Shown here: piece by piece, positions 37,501 through 45,768 of the stretch
How positions within the stretch are numbered: the first letter of the stretch is position 1
How the letters are laid out: each line of letters begins with the position of its first letter
From: Arthrobacter echini
GTDB lineage: Bacteria > Actinomycetota > Actinomycetes > Actinomycetales > Micrococcaceae
DNA: 64,000 nt
Assembly: GCF_008107445.1 (NCBI RefSeq)
Contig: NZ_VSLD01000001.1
Coordinates: forward strand, 744,001-808,000
Reading direction: 5' to 3'
Position numbers and translations under genes: made by a program
The notes under the pieces: model-generated
What the model was told of the DNA's origin: nothing
Databases searched by the model: none
Seen by the model: the letters and a program-made list of their open reading frames with translations, nothing else

Positions 37501-38234
37501 CGGTGTCCGCCGCCCTGCTCGGGAAGGATGCGGAACATCAGGCGTGACCGCCCCAGGGAGATGGCCGAGCCGTCGGTGAGCTCCGTGCGGCCCGCCACGC
37601 GCTGGCCGTTGACGTAGCTGCCGTTGGTGGACCCGAGGTCGACGGCGTAGACGCGCCCGTTCTCCGAGCGGATCTCCAGGTGCCGACGCGACACCCCGGT
37701 GTCGTCGACGAGGATGTCCGCCTCGGACGAGCGACCCAGCACCACCGAACCGGAGGTGATGGAGTGCCGCCGCCCGTCGAGCTCGAGGACCGGCTGGTAC
37801 CGCACGGGCTCGTGCCGGGGCGTCGCTGGAGCAGCGGGCCCCGCAGGGCGACGCTCCGCGCCCGCTTTCTCGATGGACGAATCGATCTCGAAGACACCCG
37901 CCCGAAGGTCGGGGTCGTGCTCGAAGGAGACACGCACGGGCCCCTGCAGGCTGTACTGCTGACTGTTCACGTGGGCGATGACCACATCACAGAGTTCCTC
38001 GGCGAGAGGGGAACCCCATTGCTGGGCGAGGTCGAAGTCGGAGTCGGACAGGCGCGCGGCGAAGACGTTCGGCGCGAGGGTGCGACCCTGCGAGAGAACC
38101 AGGGAGCGGTTGTCGAGCTCCTTCCGAAGGGCACTGGCGATCTCCAGGGGCTGTACCTGGGAGTGGGAGCCACTCGCGAAGGCGCCGCGGACGAACTTTT
38201 CGATTCCACGTTCCACGTTGTCGAGAATGCCCAT
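37497..38234 (-). CDS. fhaA: DUF3662 and FHA domain protein FhaA
   Basis: 245 residues from the ATG at 38234, which has AGAAGGAGG eight bases upstream; upstream in-frame codons are discarded. Residues 1-120 form the DUF3662 domain beginning MGILDNVERGIEKFVRGAFA; residues about 165-240 are an FHA domain (VVLGRSSEADILVDDTGVSRRH, DLGSTNGSYVN). In mycobacteria FhaA binds the phosphorylated MviN pseudokinase and restrains peptidoglycan synthesis. First gene of the operon fhaA-fhaB-pstP-rodA-pbpA-pkn. Confidence 0.94.
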   Translation of the reverse strand: MGILDNVERGIEKFVRGAFASGSHSQVQPLEIASALRKELDNRSLVLSQGRTLAPNVFAARLSDSDFDLAQQWGSPLAEELCDVVIAHVNSQQYSLQGPVRVSFEHDPDLRAGVFEIDSSIEKAGAERRPAGPAAPATPRHEPVRYQPVLELDGRRHSITSGSVVLGRSSEADILVDDTGVSRRHLEIRSENGRVYAVDLGSTNGSYVNGQRVAGRTELTDGSAISLGRSRLMFRILPEQGGGHR

Positions 38235-38556
38235 CGCGTGCCTCCTTCTCCTGTCGCTGCGCCGGTCCGACGGCGGGGTGCCGCGGTATCGTGCCCGGTG
38301 CTGCCTGATGGCAGGGTCCAGCCGGGCGTGTTCCATCCGATACTACTGGGAGCCCTCCTGAAAGGGCTTCAGGAGGGCTCCCCGAGGATCACTTTGTCCT
38401 AACGATCACCGAGCCACGCAGCTCCCGGTGCGTGGATCCATGGTACGGCCGGCGATGTCCGTGGGTGTTTAGGTGATTGCTGCGGCTCTCCGCTATGCTC
38501 GTTTCTGCTGTTCACAACATCTGCGCCCCTGCGTGCAGGAGTTGGAAACTCAGACT
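38235..38556. other. Divergent intergenic region between fhaA and tRNA-Leu
   Basis: 322 bases with no gene. It should hold both the fhaA operon promoter and the tRNA-Leu promoter. The only clear structure is the hairpin at 38348-38382; I could not find a convincing -35/-10 pair. Confidence 0.5.
38348..38382. terminator. Stem-loop upstream of fhaA
   Basis: A perfect 15-base-pair stem (GGGAGCCCTCCTGAA and its complement) with a 5-base loop, 114 bases upstream of the fhaA start. There is no known gene for it to terminate, so it may be a leader attenuator of the fhaA operon or an insulator between divergent units. Confidence 0.5.
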
Positions 38557-38639
38557 GCGCGAGTGGCGGAACGGCAGACGCGCTGGCTTCAGGTGCCAGT
38601 ATCCGAAAGGGTGTGGGGGTTCAAATCCCCCCTCGCGCA
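38557..38639 (+). tRNA. tRNA-Leu (CAG)
   Basis: 83 bases with the long variable arm of class II tRNAs. Acceptor GCGCGAG pairs with CTCGCGC, anticodon CAG at 38590-38592 in a CTGGC/GCCAG stem, T-arm GGGGG-TTCAAAT-CCCCC. Discriminator A; no encoded CCA. Confidence 0.97.
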
Positions 38640-38654
38640 CAGTGCAACAACTGG

Positions 38655-38683
38655 GAAGGGCCTCCGCTTGGCGGGGGCCCTTC
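38655..38683. terminator. Bidirectional terminator between tRNA-Leu and dnaE2
   Basis: GAAGGGCCTCCGC and GCGGGGGCCCTTC form a 13-base-pair stem (one G-T) with a TTG loop, 15 bases after the tRNA and 15 bases beyond the dnaE2 stop. Confidence 0.8.
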
Positions 38684-38698
38684 GTCGTCGGGCGCGGG

Positions 38699-41600
38699 TC
38701 AGCGGAAGTCGCGTGACTTGCTGGTGGCCCTGAGCTGCAGGACCTCGATGCGGTCCGCCACCACGTTCACGATCCCCTCGTCGGAGCGTTCGAGGATGCC
38801 GCGGACGATCACGCTGCCGGCCTCGCGCGCCACCCGGCGGTGGCGCTGCCAGACGCCCACCGAGCAGATGATGTTCACCAGTCCCGTTTCGTCCTCGAGG
38901 TTCATGAAGGTTATGCCGCTCGCGGTCGCCGGCCTCTGCCGGTGCGTGACGACTCCCGCCACCTCGATCCTCCGACCGGACTCCGTCGTCTTCAGCTCCA
39001 GTGCCGTCAGGGCGCCGCGACGAACCAGTCTGCTCCTGGCGTGGCGCATGGGGTGGTCGTCCGGAGTGATCCCGGTGGACCAGAGATCGGACCCGACCTT
39101 GTCGATGTCCGAGAGCTCGGGCATGAGCGGGGGCTGGATGTAGACGGCGGTGCCCTTGATCTGGTCGGCCCGCTCGGTGGACGCCGGGCCGGCATGCCAC
39201 AGCGCCTCCCGGCGGGTCAGGCCCATAGAGTCGAACGCGCCCGCTGCCGCCAGGGCCTCGAGCTGGCCCGCATTGACCCCGGTTCGCCGTCCCAGATCGG
39301 GAAGATCCTCGTAGGGGCCCTCCCGTTCCCGCTCCGCGACGATTCTCTCGGCCAGCTTCATGCCGAGGGATTCCACGCTGGCGAGTCCGAGCCGCACCGC
39401 ATGGTTGCCGTCACGCCGGTGCAGGGTGGAGTCGAAGGGTGTATCCGGATCGAAGGGACCTACCGGCGCCTGCTCGTTCTGAATGCAGCAGTCCATGCCG
39501 GTGGTACGCCGGGAAGGATCGGAGGGAGGGTGGTACCCCTCCAGCGGTTCGAGGTCGGCGTGCACCCCGGAGAGCAGGATGTCGGGGCGCAGCACGACGG
39601 CGCCATGCCGCCGGGCGTCCGCCACGAGCGTCTGCGGCGAGTAGAACCCCATGGGCTGCGCACGCAGCAGCGAGGCGAGGAACGCCCCCGGATAGTGCAG
39701 GCGCAACCAGGCACTCACGTAGACCAGCAGCGCGAAACTGATCGAGTGGCTCTCGGCGAAACCGAAGTTCGCGAACGCGTAGATCTTGCTGTAGATCGCG
39801 TCCGCCGTCTCTCCGGTGATCCCCTTGGACGCCATGCCCTCGTACAGCGTGGCCCTGAGGGAGTCGATCCGCTCCTCACCCCGCTTCGATCCCATCGCGC
39901 GGCGCAGGAGGTCGGCGTCCGCGCCGGTGCAGCCGCCCACCACCATGGCCATCTGCATGAGCTGTTCCTGGAAGAGGGGAACACCCAGGGTCCGCTCCAG
40001 GACCGGTTTCAGCTCGGGGTGGATGTACCGGACCTCCTCCTCGCCCATCTTCCGCTTGACGTAGGGGTGAACGGCACCGCCCTGGATGGGACCGGGCCTG
40101 ACCAGGGCCACCTCGATCACGAGATCGTAGAACTGGCGTGGCTGCAGGCGGGGGAGCATTCCCATCTGGGCGCGGCTCTCCACCTGGAACACCCCTATGG
40201 AGTCCGCGAAGCACAGCATGTCGTAGACGCCCTGCTCCTCCTTCGGAATGGTGTGCAGCTCCCATGTCTCACCGAAGTGCCGTTCCACGAGGTCGAAGTT
40301 GTACTGGATGGCGGCGAGGATGCCGAGCCCCAGGAGGTCGAACTTCACGAGTCCCATCCAGGCGCAGTCGTCCTTGTCCCACTGCAGGACGGTTCGACCC
40401 TCCATCCGTCCATGCTCGATGGGGCATACTTCGCCCACCGGCCGGTCCGTCAGCACCATCCCGCCCGAGTGGATCCCCAGGTGGCGGGGGAACTTCAGCA
40501 CCTCCTGCGCCAGTGTGACCACAGACTCCGGGATGTCGTGATCGCTGCTGGAGACCAGGCCCCCCCAGCGCTCGATCTGCCGCGACCAGGCGTCCTGCTG
40601 CCCGGGACTGTGACCGAGTGCCTTCGCCATGTCCCGGACGGCGAATTTCGGCCGATAGGTGATCACGTTGGCCACCTGGGCGGCATTGAAGCGTCCGTAC
40701 TTGCGGTAGACGTACTGGATGACCTCCTCGCGCCGGTCCGAGTCGAAGTCCACGTCGATGTCCGGTTCCTCGTCGCGCAGACTCGACAGGAAGCGTTCGA
40801 AGGGGAGCCGGTACTTGATGGAGTCGACGGCGGTGATCTCCAGCAGATAGCAGACCGCCGAGTTCGCGGCCGATCCGCGCCCCTGGCACAGGATGCCGTG
40901 TCGGCGGGCGTACTGCACGAGATCGTGGACGATCAGGAAGTAGCCCGGGAAGTTCTTGTCCTCGATGACCTCCAGCTCGCGCTCGATGCGTTCCCGGACG
41001 TCGGCCCGGCCCCCGTAGAGCCTGTCGGCTCCCTGCCAGACGAGCTGCCGGAGATAGCTCATCTGGGTGTGCCCCTCGGGCAGCTCGATGTTCGGCAGGC
41101 CGGGGGTGACACTGCGCAGGGTGAAGGACAGCTCCGCTGCGAGGTCCACGGTCCGTTCCACGGCTCCGGGGTAGTCCCTGAACCGTCGCAGCATCTCCGC
41201 CCCGCTGCGCAGGTGGGCGGAACCGGCAGCGGGAAGCCAGCCGTCCATCTGGTCCAGGCTCCGGCGCGCCCTGACCGCGGCCAGGGCGGAGGCGAGCCGG
41301 TGCTGGTCCGGAGTGGCGTAGTGCACGTTGTTCGTGGCGACGGTGGGCAGCTGCAGGCGGGTGGCGAGGGTGGCCAGGGCAGCGTTGTGTGCAGTGTCCA
41401 GCGGGTTGCCCTGGTCGATCAGTTCGACGGTGACGGAATCCTGGCCGAACAGGTCCACGAGCCTCCGGAGCTCGGTCTCGGCCTCGGTGATTCCGGCGGT
41501 GAGCGCCGAGCGGACCGACCCCTTGCGGCAGCCAGTGAGGATCATCCACTGGCCACCGGCATGTCCGGCGAGACGCTCGAGGTCGTAGCAGGGCTTGCCC

Positions 41601-42115
41601 TTCTCAGCCTCGGTGTGGAGCTGCGCCTCCGTGATGGCCGTGGACAGGCGGTGGTAGCCGCCGGCCCCGCGGGCCAGGACCAGCAGGTGCTTGCCCTGTG
41701 GATCCGCCTCCCCATTCTGGGGTCGGGACAGTCCCAGCGAGAGCTCGGTGCCGTACATGGTCGAGAAATTGGCGTACTTCTCGGTCGCCTCGGCGAAGCG
41801 GACGGCGCCGTACAGGCCGTCGTGATCGGTCAGGGCCAGGCCGGTCAGCCCGAGCCGGTGGGCCTCCTCGGCGAGGTGCTCGGGGCTGGAGGCGCCGTCG
41901 AGGAAGCTGAAGTTGGAGTGGACGTGCAGTTCGGCGTACGGAACCACCGGGCCCTCCGGAGCGGGGAGAGCCGCAGGGGCCGTGTAGGGCAGGCGCTTCC
42001 GCGACCACGCGGGACTGTCACCGCCGTCGGCGCCCACGGGCGGTGCGCCGGGCCGGGTCGCGGAGAGATTCCGCTCGAACTCCGACCACGGGATGGGTGG
42101 GTTGTTCCAGCCCAT
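38699..42115 (-). CDS. dnaE2: Error-prone DNA polymerase DnaE2 (ImuC)
   Basis: Alternative C-family polymerase for translesion synthesis. The ATG at 42115 follows CGGAGGACC, giving 1138 residues. N-terminal PHP domain begins YAELHVHSNFSFLDG, and the polymerase active site includes EPDIDVDFDSDRREEV. Tandem helix-hairpin-helix and an OB domain near the end (ITFMNLEDETGLVN). It is the third gene of imuA'-imuB-dnaE2, 53 bases after imuB, and needs ImuB for access to the beta clamp. Confidence 0.95.
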   Translation of the reverse strand: MGWNNPPIPWSEFERNLSATRPGAPPVGADGGDSPAWSRKRLPYTAPAALPAPEGPVVPYAELHVHSNFSFLDGASSPEHLAEEAHRLGLTGLALTDHDGLYGAVRFAEATEKYANFSTMYGTELSLGLSRPQNGEADPQGKHLLVLARGAGGYHRLSTAITEAQLHTEAEKGKPCYDLERLAGHAGGQWMILTGCRKGSVRSALTAGITEAETELRRLVDLFGQDSVTVELIDQGNPLDTAHNAALATLATRLQLPTVATNNVHYATPDQHRLASALAAVRARRSLDQMDGWLPAAGSAHLRSGAEMLRRFRDYPGAVERTVDLAAELSFTLRSVTPGLPNIELPEGHTQMSYLRQLVWQGADRLYGGRADVRERIERELEVIEDKNFPGYFLIVHDLVQYARRHGILCQGRGSAANSAVCYLLEITAVDSIKYRLPFERFLSSLRDEEPDIDVDFDSDRREEVIQYVYRKYGRFNAAQVANVITYRPKFAVRDMAKALGHSPGQQDAWSRQIERWGGLVSSSDHDIPESVVTLAQEVLKFPRHLGIHSGGMVLTDRPVGEVCPIEHGRMEGRTVLQWDKDDCAWMGLVKFDLLGLGILAAIQYNFDLVERHFGETWELHTIPKEEQGVYDMLCFADSIGVFQVESRAQMGMLPRLQPRQFYDLVIEVALVRPGPIQGGAVHPYVKRKMGEEEVRYIHPELKPVLERTLGVPLFQEQLMQMAMVVGGCTGADADLLRRAMGSKRGEERIDSLRATLYEGMASKGITGETADAIYSKIYAFANFGFAESHSISFALLVYVSAWLRLHYPGAFLASLLRAQPMGFYSPQTLVADARRHGAVVLRPDILLSGVHADLEPLEGYHPPSDPSRRTTGMDCCIQNEQAPVGPFDPDTPFDSTLHRRDGNHAVRLGLASVESLGMKLAERIVAEREREGPYEDLPDLGRRTGVNAGQLEALAAAGAFDSMGLTRREALWHAGPASTERADQIKGTAVYIQPPLMPELSDIDKVGSDLWSTGITPDDHPMRHARSRLVRRGALTALELKTTESGRRIEVAGVVTHRQRPATASGITFMNLEDETGLVNIICSVGVWQRHRRVAREAGSVIVRGILERSDEGIVNVVADRIEVLQLRATSKSRDFR

Positions 42116-42168
42116 GGTCCTCCGTCCCGTCGTCGTTCCCGTCACTGTCCCTGCTGCCGGCACCCCGG

Positions 42169-43770
42169 TCAGTCGTAGCTCGCCTCCACCCACCAGGCGT
42201 GGTCCTCGAGCAGCAGCAGCCAGGCGGATCCCGACTGATCCACCAGCTGGAAGCGGTGGAGCGCCCGTCCCTTCGGATCCCACCACCGTTCACTGATGGG
42301 CCACGGCCCGGCCCAGGAGTGCACAGGCCGCTGTCCGCCGTCGGACCCGGCGCTGAAGAAGGCGGGATCGGCGCTCAGGAGACCGCGGGGATCCACGTCC
42401 ACCGGATTGCCGCGCGCATCGACGACGACGGCGGGCCTGGGGTCGGCGAACACGGTGGCCGGAGCCGGGCCCGGCAGCCTGCCCGGCCAGGGCTGGTCCC
42501 GCTCCCTGGCGGGTGGTCCCGGGGACTGCGATCCCGCCGGCACGTCCCCCCAGGGGATGAGGACGCGGCGATCCGCCAGGAGCCGGCCCCCGGCGATGAC
42601 GGCGGTGAGCACGGCGCCGTGGCCCAGCATGCTCTGCACCCGGGCCAGGCCGTGGTGGATGCTCTCGTCCGGTCCCGTGCCCCACAGGCCGTCGGCGTGA
42701 TCGCCGAGGTCCTCGACGACGTCGGGCACCAGGTGCACCCGGGTGATGCCGGAGGTCAGGCCGTGGTCGGACGCATTGGCCCCCTGCAGTTGCCAGCGCA
42801 CACGGTCCACGACGTCGTCGGCGTCGAACCAGCGCGGGTGCTGCCAGCGGCGCGCGGAGACCTCGCCCGACTCCGTGTGCAGGGACACGTGCAGGGCCGT
42901 GCAGACCAGGCCGGCCCCGCGCAGGGTGTCGATGAAGGCAGCAGCCCTGGTGCGCATGGTGAATGCGAGCTGGTCGATACGGGCCAGCGGCGGCTCGAAA
43001 TCGGCGACGGCGTCGAGCTGGGGCGGGGGCGTGCGGGCCACGACGTCGTGGTGGTCTAGCCCGCCGGCCTGACGGTGGGCCACGGCGCCCTCGAGGCCGA
43101 AGCGGTTCCGGACGTCGGAGGCCCTGAGGGCGGCGAAGTCGCCGAGGGACCGGATGCCGAGCCGTTTGAGCAGCACCGTGAGCTTCGGCTGCTCCAGGAC
43201 CTCCAGGGGGTAGCTGCTGAGGAACCAGGGCGAGCCACCGGGCGGGATGACGACGACCGGCGCGGCGTCGTCGTCGAGCTGGTCGGTGGCCCGGGCTGCC
43301 TGCTCGGCGGCGAACGGCCCGTCGGCGACGCCGATCCGCACATCGGTGAGGCCGATGGCGGCAAGGGTGTCGACGACGACGCCGGCGGTCTTCTCCTCGC
43401 TGCCGTAGTACCGCGCGGGTCCCTTGACCCTGATGGCGCACAGCCCGGGACGGATCACCTGCACGCCGGGCATGATGGTCTCGACCGCCGCGGTCACGGG
43501 TTCGAAGGCGCGTTCGTCGAGGGAGGCATCGTACGCGAGGGACACGAGTCCGGTGCTGCGGGCCTGGGCCTCCCTGATCCGCAGTCCCCGCCGCACGCCG
43601 TCCTGGCGCGCGGCGGGGGAGCACGCGAAGACCTCCCCCCGCTCCACGAGGACGAGTGCGGTGTCCGCGGGCAGCGCGTGTTCGCGCAGTGCTGCCGTCA
43701 CGGGCCAGTCCGGGCACCAGAACATCAGGGTCCGGGTGGCGGTGGGCGCTGCGGGCAGGGTGGATCTCAC
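42169..43770 (-). CDS. imuB: Y-family-like polymerase accessory protein ImuB
   Basis: 533 residues from the GTG at 43770, which overlaps the imuA' stop (GTGA). The start TRTLMFWCPDWPVTAAL and SPAARQDGVRRGLRIREAQAR are typical of ImuB. Known ImuB proteins lack the catalytic acidic residues of true Y-family polymerases and serve as clamp-binding hub between DnaN, ImuA' and DnaE2; the FWCPDWP start lacks the usual first aspartate pair, which agrees. Three-gene SOS cassette. Confidence 0.93.
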   Translation of the reverse strand: MRSTLPAAPTATRTLMFWCPDWPVTAALREHALPADTALVLVERGEVFACSPAARQDGVRRGLRIREAQARSTGLVSLAYDASLDERAFEPVTAAVETIMPGVQVIRPGLCAIRVKGPARYYGSEEKTAGVVVDTLAAIGLTDVRIGVADGPFAAEQAARATDQLDDDAAPVVVIPPGGSPWFLSSYPLEVLEQPKLTVLLKRLGIRSLGDFAALRASDVRNRFGLEGAVAHRQAGGLDHHDVVARTPPPQLDAVADFEPPLARIDQLAFTMRTRAAAFIDTLRGAGLVCTALHVSLHTESGEVSARRWQHPRWFDADDVVDRVRWQLQGANASDHGLTSGITRVHLVPDVVEDLGDHADGLWGTGPDESIHHGLARVQSMLGHGAVLTAVIAGGRLLADRRVLIPWGDVPAGSQSPGPPARERDQPWPGRLPGPAPATVFADPRPAVVVDARGNPVDVDPRGLLSADPAFFSAGSDGGQRPVHSWAGPWPISERWWDPKGRALHRFQLVDQSGSAWLLLLEDHAWWVEASYD

Positions 43771-44531
43771 GAGGACTTCATCAGCCGGGGTTCGAACAGG
43801 GAACCGGCGGGATCGCCGTCGCCGAGGGAGGGGGCTCCGGGGAGCACGGTTCCGTCCGCGGTGCCCTGCAGCTCGGCCAGTCCCACATAGGCGTGGCGGA
43901 GCCGTCCGGAGGGTTGCGTGGCGGTGATCTTCATGCGGCGTTTCCGGAGGTGGCCGGAGCCGGCCCCGAGGCCCTCCCAGGCGCTCTCGGCCACACCGAG
44001 CGTCGAATCGCTCTGCTTCCAGGAGCCGAGGGTGATCAGCGCCGCGCCGCGCTGGCGCAGGCGCGCCTTCAGACGGGCCCACTCGGTGGGTGCGAGGTGT
44101 TCCGGGGTGCGGACCAGCACGATCGAGACCACGTCCACGAGGGCTGCCGTGACGGAGAGCCACTGGCTTCCGGGGTCGGGGATCAGGATGAGCCGCTCGA
44201 GGTTGATGCCGAAGCCCTGTGCCGCTTCGGCGCTGAAGTCCGGTACGCCGATGACGCAGCACCAGGCGCCCGTCGCCGACGGGCCCGCGAGCAGCGCCAT
44301 GGCCAGGGTGGCGGAGTCCCGCACCGCGTACGAGCTCCCGGACTGGAGGCCGCCGCCGGGCAGGATCCGGGCGAGTGCGGGAACCGTGGGCATGCACCGC
44401 GAGGCCAGCGTGCTGGCCTGCATGCTGTTGATCCGGGCCTGGAGCTCGCGGGCCGTCCCGGACGCCGCGGGTCGTGGCGCGCCCTCGGTGGGGGGATCGT
44501 CCCACTCGGGACCGGCAGCTGGAGGCGTCAC
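43767..44531 (-). CDS. imuA': ImuA' (RecA-like mutasome subunit)
   Basis: 254 residues. Contains a degenerate RecA-like fold: MPTVPALARILPGGGLQSGSSYAV replaces a canonical Walker A, followed by SWLSVTAALVDVVSIVLVRT-like Walker B context. In mycobacteria ImuA' joins ImuB and DnaE2 in the mutasome and contacts RecA. It is the first gene after a LexA-like box, overlaps imuB by 4 bases, and has a disordered first 30 residues. Confidence 0.88.
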   Translation of the reverse strand: MTPPAAGPEWDDPPTEGAPRPAASGTARELQARINSMQASTLASRCMPTVPALARILPGGGLQSGSSYAVRDSATLAMALLAGPSATGAWCCVIGVPDFSAEAAQGFGINLERLILIPDPGSQWLSVTAALVDVVSIVLVRTPEHLAPTEWARLKARLRQRGAALITLGSWKQSDSTLGVAESAWEGLGAGSGHLRKRRMKITATQPSGRLRHAYVGLAELQGTADGTVLPGAPSLGDGDPAGSLFEPRLMKSS

Positions 44532-44542
44532 CCCCTAATATT

Positions 44543-44556
44543 CGAAGACGTGTTCT
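44543..44556. promoter_or_regulatory. LexA (SOS) box of the imuA'-imuB-dnaE2 operon
   Basis: CGAAGACGTGTTCT matches 12 of 14 positions of the Gram-positive/actinobacterial LexA consensus CGAAC-N4-GTTCG and lies 12 bases upstream of the imuA' start. This is the place and the operon where LexA control is expected. Confidence 0.7.
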
Positions 44557-44607
44557 ATTAAGTCAATCGGTGTGTCCGGTCCGGACGAACCGCGTCCACG
44601 GTGCTTC

Positions 44608-45000
44608 TCAGGTGTCGGCAGCCCTGCGCGCGGCATCGCGCTCCTTGACCCTCGCCGCCTCGCTGCGGACGGCCGCCTGCGTGGCGCGCTCGCTGACCAG
44701 CCAGGCCGGCGGATCCTGCAGGAGGGCGGTGATCTGCTCGGTCGTCAGGGGATCCGTCAGTCCACCGCGGGCCAGGCCGCTGATGGAGATACCGAGCTTC
44801 TGCGCCACCACGGGGCGCGGGTGCGGGCCCGTGCGGCGCAGCTCCGCGAGCCATTCCGGCGGGCTCTGCTGGAGTTCGTCGAACTCCGCGCGCGTCGGTC
44901 CACTCTCCTGGAAGGCCTGGGGGGCGGCGGGCAGGTAGATCCCCAGCTTCTTGGCCGCCGTGGCGGGTTTGAGGGTCTGGGTGGCTTTCGCGGGAGTCAT
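44608..45000 (-). CDS. DUF5997 family protein
   Basis: 130 residues, small and soluble, starting MTPAKATQTLKPATAAKKLGIYL. The repeated PPEWLAELRR and DPPAWLVSER segments, each after a short helix-turn-like stretch, are family features. The C-terminus is Arg/Ala-rich. Function unknown. It is divergent from the LysR-like gene, 42 bases away, a pairing seen in other Actinobacteria. Confidence 0.85.
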   Translation of the reverse strand: MTPAKATQTLKPATAAKKLGIYLPAAPQAFQESGPTRAEFDELQQSPPEWLAELRRTGPHPRPVVAQKLGISISGLARGGLTDPLTTEQITALLQDPPAWLVSERATQAAVRSEAARVKERDAARRAADT

Positions 45001-45042
45001 GGACCCAGCTTAACGGTCGAGCCCAGGCGCTACTGTGATCAG

Positions 45043-45768
45043 GTGCCCGCCGACCAGCCCCGCGTCCTCTCCGTCGGCTTCGTGCCGGGCGTGACGCCGG
45101 GCAAGTGGGCGTCGAGGTGGCGTGAGCGGCACCCCGGCGTGCCCCTGGAGCTCCACGAGCACGACGCCGACGCCGCCCTGGAGGGCCTGCGGAACGGATC
45201 CGACGACGTCGTGTTCGTCCGCCTGCCGGTGGAGCGCGCCGGGTTGCACCTGATCCCCCTCTACGAGGAACAGCCCGTGGTGGTGATGTCGCGGGAGAAC
45301 GAGCTCTCGCTCCTCGACGAGGTGCCGCCCGAGGAACTCGGGGCGCAGACCCTGCTCGACGTCGGCGCGTGCGGCGGACCGGGGAACGCCGTGGAGGTGG
45401 CTGCCTCCGGCGCGGGGGTTGTGGTCCTGCCGATGTCCCTCGCCCGGCTGCATGCGCGCAAGGATGCGGTGCACCGCCCGGTACCGGGCCTGCCGGTGAC
45501 CACCATCGGCATCGCGTGGCGGGTGGAGGACGAGTCGGACGACGTCGAGGAGTTCATCGGCATCGTCCGCGGACGGACGGCGCAGAGCTCACGGCAACCC
45601 TCCCGGCAGGAGGCCCCGAAGAGGACCGCTGCGCAGAAGGCCGCGGCGAAGAAGGCCGCCACCGGCCGGGGCGGGGGACAGCAGGGCAGTGGACAGCAGG
45701 GCAGTGGACAGCAGAGCCACAAACAGCAGGGCAGCGGGCAGAAGGGCGGCAGACGGCGTGGACGCTGA
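45043..45768 (+). CDS. LysR-type substrate-binding domain protein without DNA-binding domain
   Basis: 241 residues from a GTG at 45043. Residues about 6-175 match the effector-binding domain of LysR regulators (VLSVGFVPGVTPGKWASRW, LPVERAGLHLIPLYEEQPVV, GAGVVVLPMSLARLH). The N-terminal winged helix that would bind DNA is absent and there is no room for it before the divergent gene. The last 60 residues are a Lys/Arg/Gln/Gly-rich tail with a 15-base tandem repeat, which could bind nucleic acid non-specifically. Overlaps the flavoprotein gene by 11 bases. Confidence 0.8.
   Translation: MPADQPRVLSVGFVPGVTPGKWASRWRERHPGVPLELHEHDADAALEGLRNGSDDVVFVRLPVERAGLHLIPLYEEQPVVVMSRENELSLLDEVPPEELGAQTLLDVGACGGPGNAVEVAASGAGVVVLPMSLARLHARKDAVHRPVPGLPVTTIGIAWRVEDESDDVEEFIGIVRGRTAQSSRQPSRQEAPKRTAAQKAAAKKAATGRGGGQQGSGQQGSGQQSHKQQGSGQKGGRRRGR
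45676..45715 (+). repeat. 15-base tandem repeat in the tail of the LysR-like gene
   Basis: GGACAGCAGGGCAGT occurs at 45676-45690 and 45691-45705, with a partial third copy at 45706-45715. It encodes repeated Gly-Gln-Gln-Gly-Ser units and is a likely site of length variation. Confidence 0.8.

Noticed and set aside
38840..42178. 1112-codon plus-strand frame opposite dnaE2
   Set aside because: Antisense shadow of a polymerase gene with full motifs; no recognisable domain.
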